A stretch of 64,000 nucleotides of DNA from Synanceia verrucosa (taxonomy: Eukaryota > Chordata > Actinopteri > Perciformes > Synanceiidae). The notes under the pieces are model-generated. The model had not been told where the DNA came from. It did no database searches and saw nothing but the letters and a program-made list of their open reading frames with translations. Position numbers and translations under genes: made by a program. Location of the stretch: positions 23,522,954 through 23,586,953 of the forward strand of contig CM056563.1 in assembly GCA_029721515.1 (NCBI GenBank), given 5' to 3'. Position 1 is the stretch's first letter. Each line of letters opens with the position of its first letter. Below are positions 24,501 to 36,000 of the stretch, piece after piece.

Positions 24501-27324
24501 AAAGCCATGTCATCGTATGTCAAGAAAAAGCCATGTAAAAGTCATACTATAGTATGTCGAAAAAGTCCAAAAATGTCAAAAAATTAAAATGTCTAAAAAG
24601 TGATTTAAATGCCTTATTATGGTATGTTGAATGGATTTATAGCATAATTTGTTGTTAAATTTTGTAAAAAAAAGCCATGTCATAGTATGTCAAGAAATAT
24701 GTGGTTAGATTAAAAAAGTCATACTATAGTATGTCGAAAAAGTCAAAAAAATGTCAAAAAATTAAAATGTCTAAAAAGTGATAAATATACCTTATTATGG
24801 TATGTTGAATGTATTTGTAGCATTATTTGTTGTCAAATGATGTTAAAAAAAAGTCATAACATATGTCAAGAAAACGCTATAAAAAAGTCACACTATAATA
24901 TGTCGAAAAAGTAAAAAAATGTCAAAAAATTAAACTGTCAAAAAAGTGATTCAAATGCCTTATTATGGTATGTTGACTGTATTTATAGCATTATTTGTTG
25001 TCAAATGATGTAAAAAAAAAAAAAAAAAGCCATATCATCATATGTCAAGAAAAAGCCATGTAAAAGTCATACTATAGTATGTCGAGAAAGTCCAAAAATG
25101 TCAAAAAAAATTAAAATGTCTAAAAAGTGATTTAAATGCCTTATTATGGTATGTTGAATGGATTTATATCATAATTTGTTGTTAAATGTTGTAAAAAAGC
25201 CATGTTATAGTATGTCTAGAATTATGTGGTTAGATAAAAAAGTCATACTATAGTATGTCGAAAAAGTCAAAAAATGTCAAAAAATTAAAATGTCTAAAAA
25301 GTGATAAATATGCCTTTTTATGGCATGTTGAATGGATTTGTAGCATTTTTTTTTTTTTAAAAGTTACAAAAAAGCCATATGATAGAATGTCAAGAAATAT
25401 CTGGTTAAATAATTAAAGTCATATTATAGTATGTCGAAAAAGTCAAAAAATGTAAAAAAATTGAAATGTCTAAAATGTGATAAATATACCTTATTACGGT
25501 ATGTTGAATGTATTTATAGCATTATTTGTTGTCAAATGATGTTAAAAAAAAGTCATAACATGATATGTCAAGAAAACACTGAAAAAAGTCATACTATAAT
25601 ATGTCAAAAAAGTCAAAAAATGTCAAAAAATTAAACTGTCAAAAAAGTGATTGAAATGCCTTATTATGGTATTTTGACTGTATTTATAGCATTATTTGTT
25701 GTCAAATGATGTAAAAAAAAAAAAAAAGCCATATCATCATATGTCAAGAAAAAGCCATGTAAAAGTCATACTATAGTATGTCGAGAAAGTCCAAAATTGT
25801 CAAAAAATTAAAATGTCTAAAAAGTGATTTAAATGCCTTATTATGGTATGTTGAATGGATTTATAGCATAATTTGTTGTTAAATGTTGTAAAAAAGCCAT
25901 GTCATAGTATGTCAAGAAATATGTGGTTAGATAAAAAAGTCATACTATAGTATGTCTAAAAAGTCAAAAAATGTCAAAAAATTAAAATGTCTAAAAAGTG
26001 ATTTAAATGCCTTATTATGGTATGTTGAATGGATTTATAGCATAATTTGTTGTTAAATGTTGTAAAAAAGCCATGTCATAGTATGTCAAGAATTATGTGG
26101 TTAGATAAAAAAGTCATACTATAGTATGTCGAATAAGTCAAAAATGTCAAAAAATTAAAATGTCTAAAAAGTAATAAATATGCCTTTTTATGGCATGTTG
26201 AACGGATTTGTAGCATAATTTTTTTTTTTAAAAGTTACAAAAAAAAACATATTATAGAATGTCAAGAAATATCTGGTTAAATAATTAAAGTCATATTATA
26301 GTATGTTGAAAAAGTCAAAAAATGTCAGATAATTAAAATGTCTAAAAAGTGATAAATATACCTTATTATGGTATGTTGAATGTATTTATAGCATTATTTG
26401 TTGTCAAATGATGTTAAAAAAAAAGTCATAACATGATATGTCAAGAAAACGCTATAAAAAAGTCATACTATAGTATGTCGAAAAAGTCAAAAAATGTCAA
26501 AAAATTAAACTGTCAAAAAAGTGATTTAAATGCCTTATTATGGTATGTTGACTGTATTTATAGCATTATTTGTTGTCAAATGATGTTAAAAAAAAAAGTC
26601 ATAACATGATATGCCAAGAAAACACTAAAAAAAAGTCATACTATAGTATGTCGAAAAAGTCAAAAAATTAAACTGTCAAAAAAGTGATTTAAATGCCTTA
26701 TTATGGTATGTTGACTGTATTTATAGCATTATTTGTTGTCAAATGATGTTTAAAAAAAAAGTCATAACATGATATGTCAAGAAAACGCTGTAAAAAAGTC
26801 ATACTATAATATGTCGAAAAAGTCAAAAAATGTCAAAAAATTAAATTGTCAAAAAAGTGATTTAAATGCCTTATTATGGTATGTTGACTGTATTTATAGC
26901 ATTATTTGTTGTCAAATGATGTAAAAAAAAAAAAAAAAAAAAAGCCATGTCATCGTATGTCAAGAAAAAGCCATGTAAAAGTCATACTATAGTATGTCAA
27001 AAAAAGTAAAAAAATGTCAAAAAATTAAAATGTCTAAAAAGTGATAAATATGCCTTTTTATGGCATGTTGAATGGATTTGTAGCATTATTTTTTTTTTTT
27101 TTAAAAGTTACAAAAAAGCCATATGATAGAATGTCAAGAAATATCTGGTTAAATAATTAAAGTCATATTATAGTATGTCGAAAAAGTCAAAAAATGTCAG
27201 AAAATTAAAATGTCTAAAAAGTGATAAATATGCCTTTTTATGATATGTTGTATGAATTCATGGCATAATTTGTTTTTAAAAGTTACAAAAAAGCCATACT
27301 GTGGAAGTGTCAAGAAATACCTGG
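18591..27324 (+). repeat. Left arm of satellite array, ~174-bp monomer, plus orientation
   Basis: Tandem monomers of about 174 bp: the palindrome CATACTATAGTATG or a one-base variant starts at about 18648, 18822, 18996 and 19170, each step 174. About 50 units fit in 8.7 kb. Within a unit the word GTATGT occurs three times at spacings of about 70, 61 and 43 bases. At least three monomer types alternate: an AATGATGTTA-A(n) type, a TTAAATGTTGTAAAAAAGCC type and a TTTTAAAAGTTACAAAAAAG type. The A run between GATGT and the GCCAT/GTCAT block varies from 4 to about 25 bases. All ORFs inside are lysine-rich artefacts of the repeat. Confidence 0.96.
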
Positions 27325-27600
27325 TGTTACAGCTGCAGCTCTGCTGTTGTTCTTATTTTTGCTGAGTCATGTTCTGGCTCTCCTCCCTGCTTGCTCCACT
27401 TCTGGCCGGCCTGCTCTCTCAGCATCCAGCCGAGATTCCTGGCCACGCCCCTTTTGCCGCCTGTGCTGCCATTGGTCCGTCGTCTTCGACCCTCAACCAC
27501 AATTCCATCGAGCTACTACGCTGCTGATTGGTGTAATCACCGCCGGAAACAACAACTTCAGAGACTGTCCGACTTCCTCACTCGTGGCGGCTTGTCAGTT
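27325..27600 (+). mobile_element. GC-rich insertion in satellite, LTR- or promoter-like
   Basis: The satellite reads normally to GAAATACCTGG and then switches to unrelated sequence that starts TGTTACAGCTGCAG, near the TGTTAC start of the solo LTR at 29720. It contains two ATTGG (inverted CCAAT) boxes (CCATTGGTCC, CTGATTGGTG) and a CACGCCCC GC-box-like motif. No matching TGTAACA end or clear target-site duplication is visible, so it would be a truncated LTR or a captured promoter fragment. ORFs at 27301-27646 run from the insertion into the satellite and are not credible. Confidence 0.45.
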
Positions 27601-27904
27601 TTTGACATTCCAAAAATGTCAAAAAATTAAAATGTCTAAAAAGTGATTTAAATGCCCTATTATGGTATGTTGAATGGATTTATAGCATAATTTGTTGTTA
27701 AACGTTGTAAAAAAAGCCATGTTATAGTATGTCAAGAAACATCTGGTTAAATAAAAAAGTCATACTATAGTATGTCGAAAAAGTCAAAAAATGTCAAAAA
27801 GGCATATTGTAAAAAAAAATGTGTCAAGAAATATGTTTAAAATAGTCATCCCAATTTGTTGAAAAAAAGGGTTAGTCGAAATTGTCAAAAATTAAAATGT
27901 AAAA

Positions 27905-27912
<8 letters not shown>
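27601..27912 (+). repeat. End of left satellite arm, degenerating
   Basis: Two recognisable monomers, then shorter and irregular units leading into an (AT)n run. Confidence 0.8.

Positions 27913-27957
<45 letters not shown>
27913..27957. repeat. (AT)n microsatellite
   Basis: About 22 AT units after an A run, near the inner end of the left arm. Confidence 0.92.
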
Positions 27958-27960
<3 letters not shown>

Positions 27961-29240
27961 ATAAATATGTCTTACTATGGTATGTCGAAAAATTGTGTTG
28001 TATGTCGTCAAAAAACGTTTAAAAAAGTCATAAAAACATTCATCAAATTGCACAAGAAAGAAAAATGTATATCCTGTCAAAAAAAAATCATAAAAAAAGA
28101 ACATAGGATGTTGAAAATTTAGTGAAAAAGTCATTGTGGGCGGCAGTAGCTCAGTCTGTAGTGACTGGGAATTGGAGGGTCGCCGGTTCAAGTCCAGGTC
28201 GGACCAAATTTGGAGACTGGTGGTTGGAGCAGTGCCAGTTTAATCCTACAACTTCATGACATGAAAGAAAGTGGTACACCCTGTCAAAAAATTAAACAGT
28301 AAAACCTTCATAAAAAAAAAATGATGTAGAAAATTTCATGAAAAAGCAATCATTCCATATGTTGAAAAAAGTTATTACAACAATTCTAAAATAGAATGCC
28401 ATCAATGAAAATGGTATAGCTTATCAAAAAAGTAATATGTTAACGTATAGCAGGTCAAAAGTTTTGTGAAAAAAATGCTGAAAAAAGTAGTGAAAACAGT
28501 CGTAGAACAGCATGCCATGAATAAAAATGCTATAGGTTGTCTAAAAAGTCATATGTTGGCATGAAAATTTCATAAAAATGTCCGAGTAAGTCAGTAATTC
28601 TCTGCATTGAAAAGGTCATTGTTTGATGTTTATTTTCAACAGAGGAGCGATACGTCATTCAGGATGGACAGACGTGCAATAGAGTAATCAATTTTTATAG
28701 AGTATCAACAATGAAAAACAGAGACGCCACATGACAACAGCTGGGATGGAGAGCAGCATCCATCTGTCGTTTGCCTTTTTTGGACATGAGTGGATTCCAA
28801 TGGAGAAGGAGAGGAAACATCCTCCTCTCCACGGCAACACCAGGTAAGGCCTCTTCACCACCTCACCAAGAGGCAGAGCCTGAGTGACACAACCTCCTCT
28901 CCACCATGTAACCTCAGACCATGGATACCTGCCAGATGAAAAAGCACACGCACGTATAAATCGTATAAAAAAAAAAAAAGCCATATATGAGCATGTTGAA
29001 AATTTCATAAGGTCATAGTATAGTAAGGCGAAAATTTTGTGAAGTCAGTTTTGCATGTTGAAAAAAGTTATAAAAACAGAATGTCATGAATAAAAATGGT
29101 ATACTTGTCCAAAAAGCCATATGTTGGCATGCTGAAAATTTCATAAAAAAAAATGTCATAGTATAGTGTGTTGAAAATTTGGTGAAAAAAAACCCAAAAC
29201 ATTTTGTACTATATGTGGGGAAAAAAAGTCATAAAAACTT
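27958..29240 (+). repeat. Spacer between the inverted arms, older satellite subfamily
   Basis: Plus-sense degenerate repeats with a different consensus: GAATAAAAATGGTATA-like words followed by TGTC/TTATC, and TGTTGAAAATTT with TCATAAAAA, recurring at very roughly 120-140 bp. Reverse complements of these words occur in the right flank (TACTATTTTCATTCATGTT at 43529 and 43647). A tRNA-derived SINE head (28137) and about 340 bp of non-satellite sequence (about 28630-28965) are inserted. No gene seen. Confidence 0.6.
28137..28230 (+). mobile_element. tRNA-derived SINE head / tRNA-like repeat
   Basis: GGGCGGCAGTAGCTCAGTCT holds an A box (TAGCTCAGTCTGTAG, 28147-28161) and, 23 bases later, a canonical B box GGTTCAAGTCC (28185-28195) inside GTCGCCGGTTCAAGTCC. 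It is not a functional tRNA: the acceptor ends do not pair and no anticodon arm closes convincingly. It resembles the head of a tRNA-derived teleost SINE; its 3' body is short or lost. Confidence 0.7.
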
Positions 29241-29719
29241 CTTCAATATACTATAACATACTACCATGCATACTAAATGTTTACTATTACAACTTTTTGT
29301 TGACAACTTTTTTTTTTTTTTTACATTTAACAACAAATTATGTGATAAATTCATTCAAAATACAATAATAAGGCCTATTTGTCACTTTTTAAGCCTTTTT
29401 AATTGTTGACATTTTTGGACTTTTTCAACATACTATAGTATCACTTTTTAAACTGATATTTCTTGATATACTATATGGCTACTTTTACAATATTTAATAA
29501 CAAATTATGCTATAAATCGAATCAACATACCATAAGAAGGCATATTTCTCACTTTCTCGACATTTTAATTTTAATAGTATGACTTTTTTTTAATGACTTT
29601 TTCTTGACATACAACACAGATTTTTTTTTACAATAATTAACAACAAATTGTGCTATAAATCCAATCAACATACCATAATAAGGTATTCATCACTTTTTTT
29701 TTTTACTTTTTCGACACAC
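29241..29719 (-). repeat. Right satellite arm, first units, minus orientation
   Basis: The consensus now reads as the reverse complement of the left arm: TTTTTCAACATACTATAGTA, TATTTCTTGATATACTATAT, AACAACAAATTATG. Units here are more diverged than deeper in the arm. Confidence 0.85.
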
Positions 29720-30017
29720 TGTTACGTGTCACAGGTACTGTATATTTCTGTTTGCCTGTGTGTGTCTTGCCTTCCAGAGCTGCAGGTACTGAATGATTGT
29801 GCACACCTGCATGAGGCTGTGGGCTGGGCCTATAAGTGGCTCCTGATCTGCTGCTCATTCTCTTCCTTTTCCTCTTCAGCTCCATGATCAACAGGTCCCT
29901 CCTTTTGCTGTTGTTTTTTCTTTTTACTTGACATCATCAATAAATAATATCTTTTATTTTGCATTCAATCTGGTGTTGTGTCCCTCATTGCGTTGCAACT
30001 CTGAGCTTGATGTAACA
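29720..30017 (+). mobile_element. Solo LTR inserted in the satellite
   Basis: A 298-bp block starting TGTTACGTGT and ending GATGTAACA has the TG...CA ends and short inverted repeat TGTTAC/GTAACA of an LTR. Inside are a TATA box (TATAAGTGG at 29831) and, about 105 bp later, an AATAAA signal (29939-29944), in the right order for U3-R-U5. Flanks are ACAC on the left and ATAC on the right: the uninterrupted satellite has GACATACTATAG here, so the insertion split the palindrome and made a 4-bp duplication of ATAC with one later change. No internal retroelement genes are present. The family (probably Ty3/gypsy-like by its 4-bp duplication) is not proven. Confidence 0.8.
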
Positions 30018-33000
30018 ATACTACAGTAAGACTTTTTTATGGCATTTTCTTGTCATACTGAAATAAGCTTTTTTTTTTTTTTAATTTTTTTTTACAATAA
30101 ATAACAACAGTATCAATCCATTCAACATACCATATCTGTCACTTTTTAGACATTTTAACGTTTTGACATTTTTGGACTTTTTTGACATACTATAGTATGA
30201 CTTTTTTATGGCTTTTTCTTGATATACCATGATATGGCTTTTTGCTATTTCTTACATCATTTGACAACGAATTATGACACACTATATTATAACTTTTTTA
30301 TTTAACCAGATATTTCCTGACATTACATAATATGGCTTTTTTTGTAACTTTTAAAAACAAATTATGCTATAAATCCATATAAGATACCATAATAATGCAT
30401 ATTCATCACTTTTTAGACATTTTCATTTTTGGACTTTTTCGACATACTATAGTATGACTTTTTCTTGACATACCATGATATGGCTTTTTTTTTGTTAACA
30501 TCATTTGACTACAAATTATGCTAAAAATGCATTCAACATACTATAATAAGGCATATTCATCACTTTTTAGACATTTAAATTTTTTGACATTTTTGGACTT
30601 TTTCAACATACTATAGTATGACTTTTTTTTTAACCAGATATTTCTTGACATTATATAATATGGCTTTTTTGTAACTTTCAAAAACAAATTATGCTATAAA
30701 TCCATATAAGGTACCTTAATAAGGCATATTTATCACTTTTTAGACATTTTAATTTTTTGACATTTTTGGACTTTTTCGACATACTATAGTATGACTTTTT
30801 TATTTAACCAGATATTTCTTGACATTATAACATATGGCTTTTTTTGTAACTTTTAAAAAGAAATTATGCTATAAATCCATACAACATTCCCTAATAAGGC
30901 ATATTCATCACTTTTTAGACATTTAAATTTTTTGACATTTTTGGACTTTTTCGACATACTATTGTATGACTTTTTATTTAACCAGATATTTCTGGACATA
31001 CTATAACATGGCTTTTTTGTAACTTTTACAAACAAATTATGCTATAAATCCATATAAGATACCATAATAAGGCATATTTATCACTTTTTAGACATTTTAA
31101 TTTTTTGACATTTTTGGACTTTTTTGACATACTATAATATGACTTTTTTATGGTGTTTTCTTGCCATACCATGATATGGCTTTTTTTTTTTGTTAACATC
31201 ATTTGACGACAAATTATGCTAAAAATGCATTCAACATACTATAATAAGGCATATTCATCACTTTTTAGACATTTAAATTTTTTGACATTTTTGGACTTTT
31301 TCGACATGCTATAGTATGACTTTTTTATTTAACCAGATATTTTTTGACATTATAAAATATGGCTTTTTTGTAACTTTTACAAACAAATTATGCTATAAAT
31401 CCATATAAGATACCATAATAAGGCATATTTATCACTTTTTAGACATTTTAATTTTTTTACATTTTTGGACTTTTTTGACATGCTATAGTATGACTTTTTT
31501 ATGGTGTTTTCTTGACATCCCATGATATGGCTTTTTTTTTTTTTAAACATCATTTGACTACAAATTATGCTAAAAATGCATTCAACATACTATAATAAGG
31601 CCTATTTATCACTTTTTAGACATTTTAATTTTTTGACATTTTTGGACTTTTTCAACATACTATAGTATGACTTTTTTTTTAACCAGATATTTCTTGACAT
31701 TATATAATATGGCTTTTTTGTAACTTTCAAAAACAAATTATGCTATAAATCCATATAAGGTACCTTAATAAGGCATATTTATCACTTTTTAGAGATTTTA
31801 ATTTTTTGACATTTTTGGACTTTTTCGACATACTATAGTATGACTTTTTTATTTAACCAGATATTTCTTGACATTATAACATATGGCTTTTTTGTAACTT
31901 TTAAAAAGAAATTATGCTATAAATCCATACAACATTCCCTAATAAGGCATATTCATCACTTTTTAGACATTTAAATTTTTTGACATTTTTGGACTTTTTC
32001 GACATACTATAGTATGACTTTTTATTTAACCAGATATTTCTGGACATACTATAACATGGCTTTTTTGTAACTTTTACAAACAAATTATGCTATAAATCCA
32101 TATAAGATACCATAATAAGGCATATTTATCACTTTTTAGACATTTTAATTTTTTGACATTTTTGGACTTTTTTGACATACTATAGTATGACTTTTTTATT
32201 TAACCAGATATTTTTTGACATTATAAAATATGGCTTTTTTGTAACTTTTACAAACAAATTATGCTATAAATCCATATAAGATACCATAATAAGGCATATT
32301 TATCACTTTTTAGACATTTTAATTTTTTGACATTTTTGGACTTTTTTGACATACTATAGTATGACTTTTTTATGGTGTTTTCTTGACATCCCATGATATG
32401 GCTTTTTTTTTTTAAACATCATTTGACTACAAATTATGCTAAAAATGCATTCAACATACTATAATAAGGCCTATTTATCACTTTTTAGACATTTAAATTT
32501 TTTGACATTTTTGGACTTTTTCGACATACTATAGTATGACTTTTTATTTAACCAGATATTTCTGGACATACTATAACATGGCTTTTTTGTAACTTTTACA
32601 AACAAATTATGCTATAAATCCATTCAACATACCATAAAAAGGCATATTCATCACTTTTTAGACATTTTAATTTTTTGACATTTTTGGACTTTTTCGACAT
32701 ACTATAGTATGACTTTTTTATTTAACCAGATATTTCTTGACATTACATAATATGTTTTTTTGTAACTTTTAAAAACAAATTATACTGTAAATCCATATAA
32801 GATACCATAATAAGGCATATTTATCACTTTTTAGACATTTTAATTTTTTGACATTTTTGGACTTTTTCGACATATTATAGTATGACTTTTTTATTAAACC
32901 AGATATTTCTTGACATTCTATCATTTGGCTTTTTTGTAACTTTTACAAACAAATTATGCTATAAATCCATATAAGATACCATAATAAGGCATATTTATCA

Positions 33001-36000
33001 CTTTTTAGACATTTTAATTTTTTGACATTTTTGGACTTTTTCGACATACTATAGTGTGACTTTTTTATTTAACCAGATATTTCTGGACATACTATAACAT
33101 GGCGTTTTTACAAAATTTAACAACAAAATATGCTATAAATACATTCAACATACCATAAAAAGGCATATATATCACTTTTTAGACCTTTTAATTTTTTGAC
33201 ATTTTTGGACTTTTTCGACATACTATAGTATGACTTTTTTATTTAACCAGATATTTCTTGACATCATAAAATATGGCTTTTTTGTAACTTTTAAAAACAA
33301 ATTATGCTGGAAATCCATATAAGATACCATAATAAGGCATATTTATCACTTTTTAGACATTTTAATTTTTTGACATTTTTGGACTCTTTCGACATACTAT
33401 AGTATGACTTTTTTATGGCTTTTTCTTGACATACCATGATATGGCTTTTTTGTTTTTTTACAACATTTGACAACTAATTATGCTCAAAATACATTCAACA
33501 TACTATAATAAGGCATATTTAACACTTTTTAGACATTTTATTTTTTTGACATTTTTGGACTTTTTCGACATACTATAGTATGACTTTTTTATTTAACCAG
33601 ATATTTCTTGACATTATAAAATATGGCTTTTTTGTAACTTTTACAAACAAATTATGCTATAAATCCATATAAGATACCATAATAAGGCATATTTATCACT
33701 TTTTAGACATTTTAATTTTTTGACATTTTTGGACTCCTTCGACATACTATAGTATAACTTTTTTATGGCTTTTTCTTGACATACCATGATATGGCTTTTT
33801 TGTTTTTTTACAACATTTGACAACTAATTATGCTAAAAATACATTCAACATACTATAATAAGGCATATTTATCACTTTTTAGACATTTTTTTTTTGACAT
33901 TTTTGGACTTTTTCAACATACTATAGTATGACTTTTTTATTTAACCAGATATTTCTTGACATTATAAAATATGGCTTTTTTGTAACTTTTACAAACAAAT
34001 TATGCTATAAATCCATATAAGATACCATAATAAGGCATATTTATCACTTTTTAGACATTTTAATTTTTTGACATTTTTGGACTTTTTTTGACATACTATA
34101 GTATGACTTTTCTATGGTGTTTTCTTGACATACCATGATATGGGTTTTTTTTTGTTTTAACATCATTTGACTACAAATTATGCTAAAAATACATTCAACA
34201 TACCATAATAAGGCATATATATCACTTTTTAGACCTTTTAATTTTTTGACATTTTTGGACTTTTTCGACATACTATAGTATGACTTTTTTATTTAACCAG
34301 ATAATTCTGGACATACTATAACATGGCATTTTTACAACATTTCACAACAAAATATGCTATAAATACATTCAACATACCATAAAAAGGCATATTCATCACT
34401 TTTTAGACATTTTAATTTTTTGACATTTTTGGACTTTTTCGACATACTATAGTATGACTTTTTTATTTAACCAGATATTTCTTGACATTATAAAATATGG
34501 CTTTTTTGTAACTTTTACAAACAAATTATGCTATAAATCCATATAAGATACCATAATAAGGCATATTTATCACTTTTTAGACATTTTAATTTTTTGACAT
34601 TTTTGGACTTTTTTGACATACTATAGTATGACTTTTCTATGGTGTTTTCTTGACATACCATGATATGGCTTTTTTTTTTGTTTTAACATCATTTGACTAC
34701 AAATTATGCTAAAAAATACATCCAACATACTATAATAAGGCCTATTTATCACTTTTTAGACATTTTATTTTTTTTTACATTTTTTCACATTTTCGACATA
34801 CTATAGTATGACTTTTTTATTTAACCAGATATTTCTTGACATCATAAAATATGGCTTTTTTGTAACTTTTAAAAACAAATTATGCTGTAAATCCATATAA
34901 GATACCATAATAAGGCATATTTATCACTTTTTAGACATTTTATTTTTTTGACATTTTTTGACTTTTTCGACATACTATAGTATGACTTTTTCATTTAACC
35001 AGATATTTCTTGACATACCATAACATGGCTTTTTTTTTTTTTTTTCCAACATTTAACAACAAATTATGCTATAAATCCATTCAACATACCATAATAAGGC
35101 ATTTAAATCACTTTTTAGACATTTTAATTTTTTGACATTTTTGGACTTTTTTGACATACTATAGTATGACTTTTCTATGGTGTTTTCTTGACATACCATG
35201 ATATGGCTTTTTTTTTTTTTGTTTGAACATCATTTGACTACAAATTATGCTAAAAATACATTCAACCTACTATAATAAGGCCTATTTATCACTTTTTAGA
35301 CATTTTATTTTTTTTTACATTTTTTCACATTTTCGACATACTATAGTATGACTTTTTTATTAAACCAGATATTTCTTGACATTACATAATATGGCATTTT
35401 TGTAACTTTTACAAACAAATTATGCTATAAATCCATACAACACTCCATAATAAGGCATATTCATCACTTTTTAGACATTTTAATTTTTTTGACATTTTTG
35501 GACTTTTTCGACATGCTGTAGTATGACTATTTTATTTAACCAGATGTTTCTTGACATTATATAATATGGCTTTTTTGTAACGTTTAAAAACAAATTATGC
35601 TATAAATCCATATAAGATACCATAATAAGGCATATTTATCACTTTTTAGACATTTTAATTTTTTGACATTTTTGGACTTTTTCGACATGCTGTAGTATGA
35701 CTTTTTTATTTAACCAGATGTTTCTTGACATTATATAATATGGCTTTTTTGTAACATTTAAAAACAAATTATGCTATATATCCATACAACATTCCATAAT
35801 AAGGCATATTCATCACTTTTTAGACAGTTTAATTTTTTGACATTTTTGGACTTTTTCGACATACTATAGTATGACTTTTTTTTTTAACCAGATATTTCTT
35901 GACATTACATAATATGGCTTTTTTGTAACTTTTAAAAACAAATTATGCTATAAATCCATATAAGATACCATAATAAGGCAGATTTATCACTTTTTAATTT

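Noticed and set aside
21450..25634. Lysine-rich plus-strand ORFs with KKKKK and SKKSKNVKKLK motifs (21450, 21860, 23411, 24294, 25431)
   Set aside because: They are the translation of A-rich satellite monomers; the same peptide recurs with each monomer and is cut by variable A runs.
27856..28191. ORFs with repeating IY dipeptides on both strands
   Set aside because: Direct product of an (AT)n run.
28137..28210. Functional tRNA gene
   Set aside because: A and B boxes exist but the acceptor stem does not pair and no anticodon arm closes; fits a SINE head.
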